Assembly (NCBI GenBank): GCA_002085305.1
Contig: NATJ01000122.1
Coordinates: 1 to 5,145, forward strand
Source of the DNA: Epsilonproteobacteria bacterium 4484_65
GTDB lineage: Bacteria > Campylobacterota > Campylobacteria > Campylobacterales > Sulfurovaceae
Reading direction: 5' to 3'
DNA: 5,145 nucleotides
In this document: one piece after another, positions 4,791 through 5,145 of the stretch
Position numbering within the stretch: position 1 is the first letter of the stretch
How the letters are laid out: each line of letters opens with the position of its first letter
Position numbers and translations under genes: made by a program
Notes under the pieces: model-generated
What the model saw: only the letters and a program-made list of their open reading frames with translations
What the model was told of the DNA's origin: nothing
The model's database searches: none

Positions 4791-5144
4791 TCACTTCAAA
4801 TCACTCTCTATTTTACGGATCCCCCAACGAAACTTATCCAAGTAAAAACCTTTATCAAGATCAGAGATAGTAACACCATATGCTTTACCCGAACTGGAAT
4901 GAATGAACTTCCCCTCTCCCAGATAGACGCCACTGTGATTAACATGGTTTCTATGAGCCGTATCAAAAAAGAGTATATCACCTTTTTGTAACGCTTCACG
5001 CGTAAGCTTATTGCCACTTTGTGATTGAGCTAAGGATGAACGGGGGATAGAGACATCATTGGTTTTAAACAGGTAGTAAACAAAGCCTGAACAGTCAAAA
5101 TGATCCGGACCAGCTTTGGCAGGTTCATAACTGTCCCCAAGTTT
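4791..5144 (-). CDS. NlpC/P60 family cell-wall hydrolase, C-terminal part (5' end outside window)
   Basis: The minus-strand frame is open from the right edge to the TGA at 4793-4791, giving 117 residues without a start, so the N-terminus is outside the window. It is an NlpC/P60 cysteine peptidase domain. Counting from the window edge, Cys18 lies in HFDCSGFVYYLF, His70 in NHSGVYLGEGKF and the third polar residue is His82 in FIHSSSG; ALQKGDILFFD (51-61) is the usual strand before the catalytic histidine. The end, KFRWGIRKI, is typical of the domain's close. Such enzymes cut peptide stems of peptidoglycan in the periplasm. Any signal peptide or SH3b targeting domain would be upstream and cannot be judged. 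The SH3b gene follows on the same strand beyond the insertion sequence. The domain call is firm; cleavage specificity is unknown. Confidence 0.92.
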   Translation of the reverse strand, partial: KLGDSYEPAKAGPDHFDCSGFVYYLFKTNDVSIPRSSLAQSQSGNKLTREALQKGDILFFDTAHRNHVNHSGVYLGEGKFIHSSSGKAYGVTISDLDKGFYLDKFRWGIRKIESDLK

Positions 5145-5145
5145 A

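Noticed and set aside
4755..5017. Open frames at 4755-4991 (plus) and 4808-5017 (minus)
   Set aside because: Both lie across the NlpC/P60 domain, whose own frame carries all catalytic motifs; the others show no recognisable features.
1..5145. CRISPR array, tRNA, rRNA or a defence/novel multigene system
   Set aside because: No regularly spaced repeats, cloverleaf sequences or ribosomal motifs were seen, and every sizeable gene belongs to a recognisable family with no coherent new system between them.

Overview
The window suggests a genome of the Campylobacterota (epsilonproteobacteria), probably a Sulfurovum- or Sulfurimonas-like sulfur oxidiser. This is inference from the AT-rich intergenic DNA, the codon use and the look of the proteins; no ribosomal or core marker gene is present to prove it. 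The left end (an MscS-type channel) looks somewhat richer in GC than the polymerase and transposase regions.

Layout. (1) Bases 2-676, plus strand: C-terminal part of an MscS-family mechanosensitive channel, cut by the window edge. (2) 682-1260, minus strand: a small exported YkuD-type L,D-transpeptidase, tail-to-tail with the channel gene with only 5 bp between stop codons. (3) 1261-1565: an AT-rich divergent intergenic region that should hold the promoters of the transpeptidase and of the next gene. (4) 1566-2906, plus strand: a Y-family DNA polymerase (DinB/Pol IV type) with a large extra segment near its N-terminus and a likely leaderless transcript. (5) 2809-3165, minus strand: a small exported bacterial SH3-domain protein whose 3' end overlaps the 3' end of the polymerase gene by 98 bp on the opposite strand. 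(6) 3255-4667: a complete-looking insertion sequence of about 1.4 kb, with 22-bp imperfect terminal inverted repeats (18 of 22 matching) around an intact DDE transposase (3394-4473). (7) 4668-4790: a short non-coding stretch. (8) 4791-5144, minus strand: C-terminal part of an NlpC/P60 cell-wall hydrolase, cut by the right edge.

How the parts relate. Three minus-strand genes encode proteins of cell-wall-associated families: the L,D-transpeptidase, the SH3-domain protein and the NlpC/P60 hydrolase. SH3b domains often target NlpC/P60 enzymes to peptidoglycan. Here a stand-alone SH3b protein lies downstream of an NlpC/P60 gene on the same strand, with the insertion sequence between them, so the element may have split a former neighbour pair. 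The polymerase and insertion sequence are on the opposite strand and have no evident functional link to wall metabolism.

I see no CRISPR array, tRNA, rRNA, phage module or clear defence system. The points most worth a second look are the convergent overlap that places the conserved SH3b core antisense to the polymerase C-terminus, the insertion in the polymerase, the leaderless start, and the structured 3' part of the insertion sequence.
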